Shown here: piece by piece, positions 7,525-16,019 of the stretch
How the letters are laid out: each line of letters opens with the position of its first letter
Position numbering within the stretch: the first letter of the stretch is position 1
NCBI GenBank assembly: GCA_016926855.1
Contig: JAFGNT010000006.1
Coordinates: 1-64,000, forward strand
Origin: Methanomicrobiaceae archaeon
Lineage (GTDB): Archaea; Halobacteriota; Methanomicrobia; Methanomicrobiales; Methanomicrobiaceae
DNA: 64,000 nt
Direction: 5' to 3'
Notes under the pieces: model-generated
Database searches by the model: none
Told to the model about the DNA's origin: nothing
The model's input: only the letters and a program-made list of their open reading frames with translations
Program-made: the position numbers and the translations under genes

Positions 7525-8979
7525 ATGGACACAAAGAAAAAACTCACCACGGCTGCGGGGGCACCCGTACCCGACAACCAGAATACCATCACGGCCGGTC
7601 CACGCGGTCCCGTGCTGATGCAGGATGTGTGGCTCCAGGAGAAACTTGCACACTTTGACCGCGAAGTGATCCCCGAACGGCGCATGCATGCCAAGGGGTC
7701 GGGCGCTTTTGGCACATTCACCGTCACCCACGACATCACAAGGTATACCAAAGCACAGATCTTCTCCACGATAGGCAAGGAGACTGACGTCTTTGTCCGC
7801 TTCTCGACCGTTGCCGGTGAGCGCGGTGCAGCAGATGCGGAGCGCGACATCCGTGGCTTCGCCATGAAGTTCTACACAGAAGAAGGGAACTGGGACCTTG
7901 TCGGCAACAATACCCCGGTCTTCTTCCTCCGCGACCCGCACAAGTTCCCGGACCTCAACCGTGCTGTGAAGCGCGATCCCCGCACCAACATGCGCTCCGC
8001 GAAGAATAACTGGGATTTCTGGACATCCCTCCCCGAAGCGCTCCACCAGGTGACAATCGTCATGAGCGACCGGGGTATCCCCTATTCCTACCGCCACATG
8101 CACGGCTTTGGGAGCCACACCTTCAGCATGATCAATGCACAGAACGAGCGGGTCTGGGTCAAGTTTCATCTGAAAACCCAGCAGGGCATCAGGAATATCA
8201 CTGACGAGGAAGCCGAAGCAATTGTGGCAAAAGATCGCGAGAGCAACCAGCGTGACCTCCTCGAGAGTATCGATAAGGGCAGTTTCCCCCGCTGGAAGAT
8301 GTACATCCAGGTGATGACCGAAGAGCAGGCACAGAAGATGCCGTACAACCCCTTTGACTTAACAAAAGTCTGGTACCACAAGGAATATCCCCTGATCGAA
8401 GTGGGCGTGCTCGAACTGAACCGGAACCCTGAAAATTACTTCCAGGACGTAGAGCAGGCCGCGTTTAACCCGGCTGCGGTTGTTCCGGGCATCAGCTTCT
8501 CTCCCGACAAGATGCTGCAGGGCCGCTTGTTCTCCTACGGGGATGCACAACGGTACCGGCTGGGCGTCAACCACCACCAGATCCCGGTCAATCAACCGAA
8601 ACATGCCCATGCGTCCCACCGCGACGGCCGGATGCGGGTGGACGGAAATCACGGGGCAGCCGTTGGCTACGAGCCGAACAGCTTTGGCGAGTGGCAGGAG
8701 CAGCCCGAGTACAGGGACCCTCCACTCGAGCTCTCCGGTGCAGCGGCAGCCTGGAACTTCCGCGAGGACGACTCGGATTATTACACCCAGCCGGGCAAAC
8801 TCTTCCGGCTGATGAGCGCGGCGCAGCAGAAGGTGCTGTGTGAGAATACCGGCCGTGCCATGGGCGATGCGCCCGAGTTCATCAAAATCCGCCATATCGG
8901 GAATTGCCTGAAGGCCGACCCGGCCTATGGCAAGGGTGTTGCAGATGCACTTGGTATCCCGCTTGACAGGGTGTTGTGA
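7525..8979 (+). CDS. katA: Monofunctional haem catalase
   Basis: A 484-residue small-subunit catalase that splits hydrogen peroxide to water and oxygen. The distal haem residues are all present: His55 in [12 protein letters not shown], Asn128 in [13 protein letters not shown], and the proximal ligand Tyr338 in [14 protein letters not shown]. Length and ends match clade-3 bacterial and methanogen enzymes. It is a single-gene unit flanked by a transposase fragment upstream and a hairpin-plus-T terminator downstream, suggesting acquisition from a bacterium or through a mobile element. It would protect a strict anaerobe during oxygen exposure. Activity requires haem b, so the cell must make or import haem. 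Confidence 0.97.
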   Translation: MDTKKKLTTAAGAPVPDNQNTITAGPRGPVLMQDVWLQEKLAHFDREVIPERRMHAKGSGAFGTFTVTHDITRYTKAQIFSTIGKETDVFVRFSTVAGERGAADAERDIRGFAMKFYTEEGNWDLVGNNTPVFFLRDPHKFPDLNRAVKRDPRTNMRSAKNNWDFWTSLPEALHQVTIVMSDRGIPYSYRHMHGFGSHTFSMINAQNERVWVKFHLKTQQGIRNITDEEAEAIVAKDRESNQRDLLESIDKGSFPRWKMYIQVMTEEQAQKMPYNPFDLTKVWYHKEYPLIEVGVLELNRNPENYFQDVEQAAFNPAAVVPGISFSPDKMLQGRLFSYGDAQRYRLGVNHHQIPVNQPKHAHASHRDGRMRVDGNHGAAVGYEPNSFGEWQEQPEYRDPPLELSGAAAAWNFREDDSDYYTQPGKLFRLMSAAQQKVLCENTGRAMGDAPEFIKIRHIGNCLKADPAYGKGVADALGIPLDRVL

Positions 8980-8987
8980 CCGGTTTT

Positions 8988-9016
8988 GAGCGGCTTTGTG
9001 CCGCTCCCCTTTTTTA
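8988..9016 (+). terminator. Bacterial-style hairpin terminator after katA
   Basis: A perfect 7-bp stem, GAGCGGC at 8988-8994 and GCCGCTC at 9000-9006, encloses a 5-base loop (tttgt) and is followed by cccc and a run of six T. It begins 8 bases after the katA stop codon. Confidence 0.75.
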
Positions 9017-9283
9017 CCGGGAAAAACGTACCAGGTCTTTTTAGCGTCCCGCAGGCGATCAGCCACGCCTGACGTGCCGTCCGCAAGGGAATGAACGGGA
9101 GAAAATGCTCGATCTCCCCTCATCAGACGCCGGAAACAATAAAACGATCCGGCATCCCGGCAGGCGAAACGCAACCGCCCGATAATCCCCCGTTTGCTCT
9201 CACCGGGAGTGCATGACATCCTTTAAGAGAACAGCGCACGCGGCTCTGTGAGAAACCATTCCTGTCAGAGAACGGGTTGGGGA

Positions 9284-11368
9284 TCAGGAGCCTTTATCGT
9301 GGGTTAAAAAACGGTGATGCCCGTTCGGGATTGCCATCTCAAAACGAGCGCCCGTTCCTTCGGTACCGGTCTCCCGGATGGCAATACCCGTTATTCCAAG
9401 GATATCCCGTGCCAGGAACAGACCGAATCCGGTATTTTTCCCGAAATTCCGCGAAAAAATACGGTCCTTAATATCGGCAGGCACGCCCACCCCGTCATCC
9501 TCGAAAAGCAGCAGGGCGCCCTCCCCGCCTGTACGAAACGATACCGTAAAGCGGGTCACATGTTCGCCATGCCGCAGGGAATTGTCCATTAAATTGAAAA
9601 AAACACGCTCAAGGAGCGGATCTGCATAGACTTCCAGGCCATCCGCTGCGATCCCGAGCGAGACCTGCGTTGTCGGCAGCTGATCCCATGCCTGGCGCAT
9701 AACGGTTTCAATACACTGCCATTGGGGAGCGGCAATGCCGATTTCCTCATACATCCTGGTGAACATGATCTGCCGGGTGACGGTATCAACGCACTCCGAA
9801 ACGCGGGAGATAAACGCATTGACATCAGCATTTTCGGATACGCCTTCCTGTATCATCTCAATATACCAGCGCATCCCCATGATCTGGTTGAGAATATCAT
9901 GCCGGGTGATGCTCGACAGCAGGCTGAGTTTTTTGTTTGCCTCCTGCAGGGCATCAGCAAATCGTTGTTTCTCCGTGAGATCGAGAAGTGAAACAACATA
10001 GCGTTTTGTCCCGGGAATCTGGGCAACGGTCACGGAGCAGTAGAGCAGATCGCCATTTTGCCGGATGAAATGCATCTCATAATTCCGGGGTGCGCTTCTC
10101 GGATCGGACTGCCGGTGCTTGTGATAGGATCGAATCCGTTCGCGTTCGTCGGGAGCAACGCAGCTCAAAATATTCATCCCGGGGATTGCAGCCGGCGGAT
10201 AATCGAGCAGGACGCTGAATTCATTATTCGCAAGCAGAATCCTACTTTTATCTCCGATAATAGCAGTTGCAGCTCCGGTATTGTCAAAGATGGTACGGTA
10301 CAGCGCTTCACTCTCGCGGATGACCTGCTGCGCATTTGTTTCATCGGTGATGTCCACAGCAATCCCGCGGATTCCGACGATAGCAGCGCCGTCCCGGACC
10401 CTGCTGACATAGATAATGACGGGAAAGGTCTGTCCGCTCCTGCAGATCGCGGTATACTCAATACCAACCGTGTTTCCCTCACTCAACGGTGAGAGATTTT
10501 CCTTCGCCCGATCACGATCTCCCGGCACGATCAGATCCAGCACACTCATTCCCTGGCCGACATCCTCCCGTGCATATCCGAATTTTTCGAATGCCGCATC
10601 GTTTGCAAAGGTAATCCGCCCTCCCGCATCCGCTTCGAAAACCGGGAGCGGAAGGAGTTCCGTCAGCTCACGAAACCGTCGTTCACTCTGCCGCAATGCA
10701 TGCTCAACCTTCTTTTTATCGCTGATATCAGCAAATGAAAGCACGGCGGTCTTATCCGCGAGCAGGGCCGCCGAGAGCAGAAAATATGAGCCCTGTTCGT
10801 GCGGCCCGAGGCGCACTTCCCTGCCGAACACCGTCGTATCCTGCTGTAGATCTGCAAAAAATGCCGTGCGTGCCGAAGTATCGGGCCACAGCAACTCCAG
10901 AGAACAGGGAGCGGATTGTTCATCGCATCCGGCGAGCTGATCCAGACTCAGGCGGTTGGCCTCAAGAATTCTTCCGGTGGCAACGTCGACAAGAAGGATG
11001 CTGTTCGCGGAACTATCAAAAATTGTGTGATATTTTATTTCGTTGAGTTTCATGTCATAGGCCAGCGACGAGACGACGACGCCCATGCTGGCGTAGACAT
11101 AAAACTGCATGATCCCGGGAAGAATGTCGGGATCCGGATATTCCAGCAGACCGAGGATGATAAGATAGAGAATCCCTGTGCCGGTGGCAAGCAGGGCGCC
11201 GCGGTGAGGATAACGGAAAGCAAGAAAAATCACAGGAAAATAACAGAGATGGGTGAGAACAACGGTAATCCCCCCTGAGATCTGATACAACGCAATTTCG
11301 GAGAGGAACACACTGAAGAGCATGAATCCCAGCACCGAGTAGCGAATCCATTCCTGTTTCACCAGCAA
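9284..11368 (-). CDS. Membrane-anchored PAS-domain sensor histidine kinase
   Basis: A 694-residue kinase. Residues 1-110 hold four or five membrane helices; about 110-490 hold three PAS-type sensor domains (segments beginning YHTIFDSSANSILLVD, RFRELTELLPLPVFEAD and LYRTIFDNTGAATAIIG). Residues 500-690 form the kinase core. The phospho-acceptor His is in SSITRHDILNQ, the form usual in methanogen kinases. The ATPase boxes are NLMDNSLRHGE (N), EDDGVGVP (G1) and GKNTGFGLFLARDIL (G2). No response regulator is next to it, so its partner is unknown. A frameshifted copy of its last part lies about 350 bases upstream at 11722-11860. Confidence 0.92.
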   Translation of the reverse strand: MLVKQEWIRYSVLGFMLFSVFLSEIALYQISGGITVVLTHLCYFPVIFLAFRYPHRGALLATGTGILYLIILGLLEYPDPDILPGIMQFYVYASMGVVVSSLAYDMKLNEIKYHTIFDSSANSILLVDVATGRILEANRLSLDQLAGCDEQSAPCSLELLWPDTSARTAFFADLQQDTTVFGREVRLGPHEQGSYFLLSAALLADKTAVLSFADISDKKKVEHALRQSERRFRELTELLPLPVFEADAGGRITFANDAAFEKFGYAREDVGQGMSVLDLIVPGDRDRAKENLSPLSEGNTVGIEYTAICRSGQTFPVIIYVSRVRDGAAIVGIRGIAVDITDETNAQQVIRESEALYRTIFDNTGAATAIIGDKSRILLANNEFSVLLDYPPAAIPGMNILSCVAPDERERIRSYHKHRQSDPRSAPRNYEMHFIRQNGDLLYCSVTVAQIPGTKRYVVSLLDLTEKQRFADALQEANKKLSLLSSITRHDILNQIMGMRWYIEMIQEGVSENADVNAFISRVSECVDTVTRQIMFTRMYEEIGIAAPQWQCIETVMRQAWDQLPTTQVSLGIAADGLEVYADPLLERVFFNLMDNSLRHGEHVTRFTVSFRTGGEGALLLFEDDGVGVPADIKDRIFSRNFGKNTGFGLFLARDILGITGIAIRETGTEGTGARFEMAIPNGHHRFLTHDKGS

Positions 11369-11721
11369 ACCTCAGGTAAATAATCGTATGAGACGTCGGG
11401 GTTGATAAAAATAATTAAATAAATCCGGAAGGTAAGCTCCTTGTTAGTCATAAACAGGCCGAGTGACATCCCCGATAGCAGTGCGACGAGCGCCTCCAAA
11501 CGAAATAATCCATCGATAACAGCGTTTCAACAGGTATGCCGCCCCGGAAATGACCGGGAAGAACGGAGAAGAGATAGCCAGGGATGCATACGACAGCCAG
11601 GTACCGGACGCCGGTGGGGAAATCGGCTCACCTGATTCTGATAAAGACAAGAGCGACAGGAAGAAAGATCAGGACACATTCCAGCCCTTCCCGGGAAGAA
11701 GCTGCTGCGATTCTCCGGGAC
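11369..11721. other. Gap between histidine kinase and kinase relic
   Basis: About 350 bases without an intact gene. The left end should hold the promoter of the histidine kinase, with AT-rich sequence around 11405-11430. The middle has short open frames on both strands that I do not trust. The gap adjoins a kinase relic, so it may be degenerate sequence from the same lost gene. Confidence 0.4.
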
Positions 11722-11860
11722 TCAAAAAATCCCGAACTCCGCAATCGCAATGCACGTGATATCGAGAATGTCCCGTGCCAGGAACAGCCCCGAGCACCGT
11801 ATTCTTTCCGAAATTCCGTAAAAATATGCGCTGTTTTTCGTCGCAGGCGGGAGGCGTCCC
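11722..11860 (-). pseudogene. Frameshifted remnant of a histidine kinase ATPase domain
   Basis: The minus strand reads QRIFLRNFGKNT in one frame and then GLFLARDILDITCIAIAEFG in the next, ending in a stop. Together these match RIFSRNFGKNT and GLFLARDILGITGIAIRETG of the full kinase at 9284-11368, with a single-base frameshift between them. The DNA is also visibly alike (gtgccaggaacag and ccgaaattccg occur in both). It is the remains of a second, related kinase gene in the same orientation, either a partial duplication or a decayed paralogue. Confidence 0.75.
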
Positions 11861-11911
11861 GCAGCAGCTCAGGAAAACTGATAAAAGCGAACATCTCCAA
11901 ATCGTCTTGAG

Positions 11912-13180
11912 ATGAGCCCTCTTTTTAGCACAGATCCCCCTACCAATGCACTCGTGCTCTCCGAGCAGAAGCGCCAGCGGGAAACGCTCACCCTGATAGC
12001 CTCGGAGAACTACGCGAGCCCGGCGGTGCTCGAGGCCGCCGGCACGGTATATACCAACAAATACGCCGATGGCGTCCCCGGCCACCGTGACTATCCCGGC
12101 TGCGGTCCCTGCGACGAGATCGAGGAACTGGCACGGCAGCGACTCTGCGCCCTCTTCGGAACGGAGTATGCCAACGTCCAGCCTTATTGCGGCTCGATCG
12201 CCAATAGTGCGGTCTTCCTTGCGACTCTCAGGCCGGGGGACACCCTGCTCTCGATGAGTGTCGAAGACGGCGGCCACCCCACCCACGGATCTCCGGAAAA
12301 CCTCTCCGGCAGGCTGTATCCGGCCGTGCGCTACGGCGTCGACCCTGCCTCCGGCCTGATCGACGAGGCGGAGATCGCCGCCCTCGCAAAAAAAGAGCGG
12401 CCGAAAATGCTCATCTGCGGTGCGAGCTCGTACCCACGCCGGATCGATTTTCGTGCCTTTGCAGAAATTGCCGGGGAGACCGGGGCGCTCTGCCTCGCAG
12501 ACATCGCCCACGTCGCCGGGCTGATCGCCGCGGGTGTGTACCCCTCGCCGGGCGGCCGCATCCCCCTCATCACCACCACCACCCACAAGACGCTCCGCGG
12601 CCCGAGGGGAGGTGCTGTGCTCTGCGATGCGACGTACGCAGAGGCAATCGATGCGGCGGTGTACCCCGGCCTCCAGGGCGGCCCCCTGATGCACATCATC
12701 GCCGCCAAGGCAGTCTGCTTCGCCGAAGCGGCGACCGCTGAGTTTCGCGGGTATGCCGACCAGGTACTCACAAACGCAACGGTGCTCGCAAAAACCCTTG
12801 ACGGTGAGGGGATCGGCCTCGCCACCGGCGGCACCGACACTCACCTGATGATCGCCGACCTTGAAGGGATCGGCCTCTCCGGGGAAGAGGCCGAGCGGGC
12901 CCTCGAGGCTGCGGGCATCTGCGCCGACCGCTGCCCCTTCCCCGGCCGGAATGAGGACTATGTCCGGACCTCGGGCATCAGGTTCGGGACGCCCGCTGCC
13001 ACCTCCCGGGGCATGGGCGACGAGGAGATGCGGGCGATCGGCCACCTCATCGCCACCGTGCTCCGGAAAAGCGGCGACCCGACAACGCTCGCTGCGGTGA
13101 GAGCCGAGGTTGCCGCGCTCGTCAGTCACATGCAGAGGACAACCTGCGTGTACCTGGCATCCCTGGACGGGCGAACGTAG
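11912..13180 (+). CDS. glyA: Serine hydroxymethyltransferase family protein, divergent active site
   Basis: A 422-residue PLP enzyme of the SHMT family, which interconverts serine and glycine with a pterin one-carbon carrier (tetrahydromethanopterin derivative in methanogens). Conserved: LIASENYASP, GGHPTHGSP, DIAHVAGL and the PLP lysine K226 in TTTTHKTLRGPRGG. Unusual: the normal EGYPGKRYYGGCE block reads DGVPGHRDYPGCG, so the catalytic Glu (E57 in E. coli) is Asp53 and the Tyr-Tyr pair is Asp60-Tyr61. The last 17 codons come from an antisense uspA scar. A TATA-like tgataaaa about 30 bases before the ATG suggests a leaderless mRNA. It may be a true GlyA or a paralogue with altered specificity. 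Confidence 0.85.
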   Translation: MSPLFSTDPPTNALVLSEQKRQRETLTLIASENYASPAVLEAAGTVYTNKYADGVPGHRDYPGCGPCDEIEELARQRLCALFGTEYANVQPYCGSIANSAVFLATLRPGDTLLSMSVEDGGHPTHGSPENLSGRLYPAVRYGVDPASGLIDEAEIAALAKKERPKMLICGASSYPRRIDFRAFAEIAGETGALCLADIAHVAGLIAAGVYPSPGGRIPLITTTTHKTLRGPRGGAVLCDATYAEAIDAAVYPGLQGGPLMHIIAAKAVCFAEAATAEFRGYADQVLTNATVLAKTLDGEGIGLATGGTDTHLMIADLEGIGLSGEEAERALEAAGICADRCPFPGRNEDYVRTSGIRFGTPAATSRGMGDEEMRAIGHLIATVLRKSGDPTTLAAVRAEVAALVSHMQRTTCVYLASLDGRT

Positions 13181-13198
13181 TCGGACGCCCGGGCCTCT
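13129..13198 (-). pseudogene. Scar of a uspA gene embedded in the 3' end of glyA
   Basis: These 70 bases closely match 32047-32117, part of the uspA gene, in the same orientation. On the minus strand they read ARASDYVRPSRDARYTQVVL, against ARALDYVRRLKDAGCTQVVL in the intact gene. The piece has no start, and similarity stops on both sides. The scar supplies the last 17 codons and the stop of glyA on the opposite strand. Confidence 0.75.
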
Positions 13199-13301
13199 CC
13201 CTCGTCACCGTCAGGCCATGAGCAACAACCACCGGATGAGGGGAAAAATCCGTTCCACCATGTCCGGAATTATTATCACGCCCGACAGGAGGAGAATAGG
13301 T

Positions 13302-13802
13302 ATGGAACGAAACATACTCGTCGCCTACGCCACCCGGTACGGCTCCACCCGCGAGGTGGCGGAGGCGATAGGAACGGCGCTCCGGGAGGAGGGAGCGGCG
13401 GTCGATGTCGTGCGGGCGGACGAGGTTGCCGATATCACGCTTTATTCCATGGTCGTCATCGGAAGCCCGGTCTACGCCGGGAGCTGGCTTTCGGACGCTC
13501 TCGACCTGGTGACCCGGCACCGCGAGGCCCTCGCACGGATTCCGGTCGCGGTCTTTGCCGTCGGGATCCTCATTGCCGATGACACGCCCGGGAACCGGCA
13601 GAAGCTGCAGGCGGCATTCGAGCCGGTCCTGCAGCTCATCACGCCTGTTTCCACCGCCCTCTTCCCCGGCAAACTCGACTCCAAAGCGCTCTCCTTCCCC
13701 CTGCGAATGATGCTGAAGGTGATGAAAACCCCTGAAGGGGACTACCGGAACTGGGACGCAATCCGGAGCTGGGCGAAGGGTCTCGGGGCCGGAAGCGGGT
13801 AG
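13302..13802 (+). CDS. Flavodoxin-domain protein (HemG-like family)
   Basis: A 166-residue flavodoxin fold. The FMN phosphate loop is YATRYGSTREVAEAIG at residues 8-23, and the second FMN loop is VIGSPVYAGSW at about 55. The length and the C-terminal NWDAIRSWAKGL resemble stand-alone flavodoxin-domain proteins related to protoporphyrinogen oxidase HemG, common in methanogens; a general electron-transfer role is equally possible. The ATG at 13302 has a strong Shine-Dalgarno (aggagga at 13287). It lies 121 bases after glyA and converges with the small minus-strand gene at 13830. Confidence 0.85.
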   Translation: MERNILVAYATRYGSTREVAEAIGTALREEGAAVDVVRADEVADITLYSMVVIGSPVYAGSWLSDALDLVTRHREALARIPVAVFAVGILIADDTPGNRQKLQAAFEPVLQLITPVSTALFPGKLDSKALSFPLRMMLKVMKTPEGDYRNWDAIRSWAKGLGAGSG

Positions 13803-13829
13803 CAGGACGCGTGCGTTCTTCATCGCCTG

Positions 13830-13991
13830 TCAGGGGATGTATCCTACCTCCCCGAATGTCTCGTCGATCAAGGCGCATACTTCGTCCCGGATGCGGCGGA
13901 CTCCGGTTGTGCACCGCCCGGGGCCCGCGGCTGCTTCCGGGTTTTTACGCCGGGGTTCATCGACATATTCATCCAGAAAGGAAAATACCAT
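13830..13991 (-). CDS. 53-residue hypothetical protein downstream of the MATE gene
   Basis: A short minus-strand frame encoding MVFSFLDEYVDEPRRKNPEA, then GVRRIRDEVCALIDETFGEV and ending YIP. Codon use is like the neighbouring genes and the protein is acidic and helical, so it reads as coding. It starts 35 bases after the stop of the MATE transporter on the same strand and could be the third gene of the MarR-MATE unit. I recognise no family. It could also be the last fragment of a larger lost gene. Confidence 0.45.
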   Translation of the reverse strand: MVFSFLDEYVDEPRRKNPEAAAGPGRCTTGVRRIRDEVCALIDETFGEVGYIP

Positions 13992-14026
13992 CGAAAAAAG
14001 GGTATCCTTCTCATTTTAAAACCGTA

Positions 14027-15445
14027 TTATTCTTGATCGATCCGCGTGAGCCTCTTTACAAACACTACCGCCCAGATGTACCCCACCAATCCCCCGAGGA
14101 TGTTTCCCGCTACGATGCCAAAATAGACACCCTGCGCTCCGAATCCGAAGATGACACCAAGGACATAGGAAAAGACCACAACAAAGGCCAGCGTCCGGAG
14201 GAGGTTGATCACAAGCGAGGTGAATCCATGCCCCGTACCCTGGAATACCGACGAGGAGAACATGCCCAGGGGTACGAAAGGATAAAAGAGACACATGGTA
14301 TGGAAGAAGATGAGGAAACCCGGAATGAGATGAACGCTCTCCGGGGAGTAGGTGAAGAGCGCCGTGATCTGGGGAGTCAGCAGGTAGGTGAGGGAACTGA
14401 TGACAAGGGCGATGATGACACCGATGGTGATGGAATACCGATGCACGATTTTTACCTTCTCGAATTCCCGAGCCCCATACGCCGCGCCGGTGACAGCGAC
14501 GACGGAGGTGGCGATTCCAACAAGCGGGACGATGGCAAACATCACGATTCGCCATCCCGAGGTGTAGATGGCAACGGCGTCGGTGCCTGCGATGGTGACG
14601 AGGATGAGGTTTATCGCAATCCCCATGACAGACAGGAGGAGGAATTCCAGACTGGCAGGGAGTCCCACTCCGAGAATTGCGCGAAATATTGTGGTTTGAG
14701 GAGTAAACCCCCGGAATGAAAGGTGCACGTAGGTATCCCGCCGGATAAAGATCCAGTAGGCAAGTATGACCATGACAGACGCAATGGAGATGACCGTTGC
14801 AATGGCTGCCCCGGCAACCCCGAGCCCCGCCCAGTAAATAAGGATGGGGTCGAGGATAATATTGAGAATGGACGAGATGGCCATGGCATACATGGTCCGT
14901 TTTGTGTCTCCCTCTGCCCGGAGGATAGCGTAGGCCATCTGTACTGCAAGGAAGAAGATGGTCCCGAGGAAAACTATCCGCCCATACTCCACGGCAATAT
15001 CGGTCACGGGTCCTGCGCCCAGCAGGGCAACGATGGGACGGAGAAAAAGGACGAAGATCACCATCAGTACGGCAGATACCCCCAGGGACAGTACAAAGGC
15101 ATGGGTGGCCGCGCTCTCTGCGCCCTGTTTATCGCGCGCTCCGATGCGCCGTGCAATGAGAGAGGTGGCACCTGCCCCGAGCCCGTTCGAGAGCCCGACC
15201 AGGATCATGAAGAGCGGGGTGACGAAACCGACCCCGGCCAGCGCATCTGCCCCGAGACCCGCCACCCAGATCGCATCGGCAAGGTTGTAAATCGCCATCA
15301 GCACCATGGCAATGATCATCGGGCCTGCAAGCTTCCGGACGGCGACCTTCGGATCGCCCCGGAGGATACGCACCCCGCGGGTGACCTCTTCATCCAATGC
15401 GGTATCCGGCCCGTCGGACCGGACCTCAGGGGCCGGATCAGTCAT
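14027..15445 (-). CDS. MATE-family multidrug efflux transporter
   Basis: A 472-residue membrane protein with twelve hydrophobic segments in two similar halves. The N-terminal half has PMIIAMVLMAIYNLADAIWVAGLG, and conserved GLGAGATSLIARRIGA and AILRAEGDTKRTMYA segments mark the NorM/DinF-like MATE family, which exports drugs or metabolites in exchange for Na+ or H+. I start it at ATG 15445, which overlaps the stop of the MarR regulator (ATGACTGA arrangement); an earlier in-frame start at 15505 would run deep into the regulator gene. The pairing implies that the MarR protein controls it. Confidence 0.92.
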   Translation of the reverse strand: MTDPAPEVRSDGPDTALDEEVTRGVRILRGDPKVAVRKLAGPMIIAMVLMAIYNLADAIWVAGLGADALAGVGFVTPLFMILVGLSNGLGAGATSLIARRIGARDKQGAESAATHAFVLSLGVSAVLMVIFVLFLRPIVALLGAGPVTDIAVEYGRIVFLGTIFFLAVQMAYAILRAEGDTKRTMYAMAISSILNIILDPILIYWAGLGVAGAAIATVISIASVMVILAYWIFIRRDTYVHLSFRGFTPQTTIFRAILGVGLPASLEFLLLSVMGIAINLILVTIAGTDAVAIYTSGWRIVMFAIVPLVGIATSVVAVTGAAYGAREFEKVKIVHRYSITIGVIIALVISSLTYLLTPQITALFTYSPESVHLIPGFLIFFHTMCLFYPFVPLGMFSSSVFQGTGHGFTSLVINLLRTLAFVVVFSYVLGVIFGFGAQGVYFGIVAGNILGGLVGYIWAVVFVKRLTRIDQE

Positions 15446-15887
15446 TGTCGTCTCCCTGTTCTGCGATGCGGATGCTGTGTCCGGCGAGGGTGCGAAGGTG
15501 TACAATCAGGTCACCCCGCTCGTGTTCCGGGAGGATGGCGAGGAGTTCCTCCTCCCACCCGGCGTCAAGGCCCCGGATCTCCTCCATGACTCTCTTTCCT
15601 TTTTCAGTCAGGAATACTGCAAAGGCCCGCCGGTTGTCAGGATCGGTTCTCCGGGAGATAAACCCGTCATCCTCGAGGCGACGGACGGCACGGGCAATTG
15701 TCGCCTTGTCAATATGGAAATGCCGGGCAAGAGTCGCCTGCGTGATCCCCTCTCTCCGGGACAGGAACATGAGAACAGGGAACTGACCGGCGGAGAGACT
15801 CCGGGGCTTCAGGCGGTTGTTCACTGCGATCACGTGGTTCCGGTGAATCAGGGAGATAAGCGATCCGAGGGGGAGATCAGGGTGCAT
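15438..15887 (-). CDS. MarR-family transcriptional regulator
   Basis: A 149-residue winged-helix regulator. The helix-turn-helix is REGITQATLARHFHIDKATIARAVRRLEDDGFI, followed by the wing SRRTDPDNRRAFAVFLTEKG, the classical MarR form. It is the first gene of a two- or three-gene minus-strand unit with the MATE transporter and probably represses it until an exported compound binds. Upstream, ttttatattc (near 15918) is a likely TATA element, and two copies of caactat (15948 and 15968 region) lie further upstream and could mark an operator; this last point is weak. Confidence 0.92.
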   Translation of the reverse strand: MHPDLPLGSLISLIHRNHVIAVNNRLKPRSLSAGQFPVLMFLSRREGITQATLARHFHIDKATIARAVRRLEDDGFISRRTDPDNRRAFAVFLTEKGKRVMEEIRGLDAGWEEELLAILPEHERGDLIVHLRTLAGHSIRIAEQGDDND

Positions 15888-16019
15888 GCAGATACCACAT
15901 CCGGATCAAGAGAATATAAAACATAGTAAAAGGTGTTATTGCAACTATTGCCCGCACAACTATAACAGCATGAAATATATCCGGAACCGGAACAGAACGC
16001 AGCCTTTTATAATCGGGAA

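Noticed and set aside
11669-13129. Long minus-strand frame antisense to glyA (486 codons)
   Set aside because: It is a shadow caused by high GC codon use of glyA; its only meaningful part is the kinase relic at its end.
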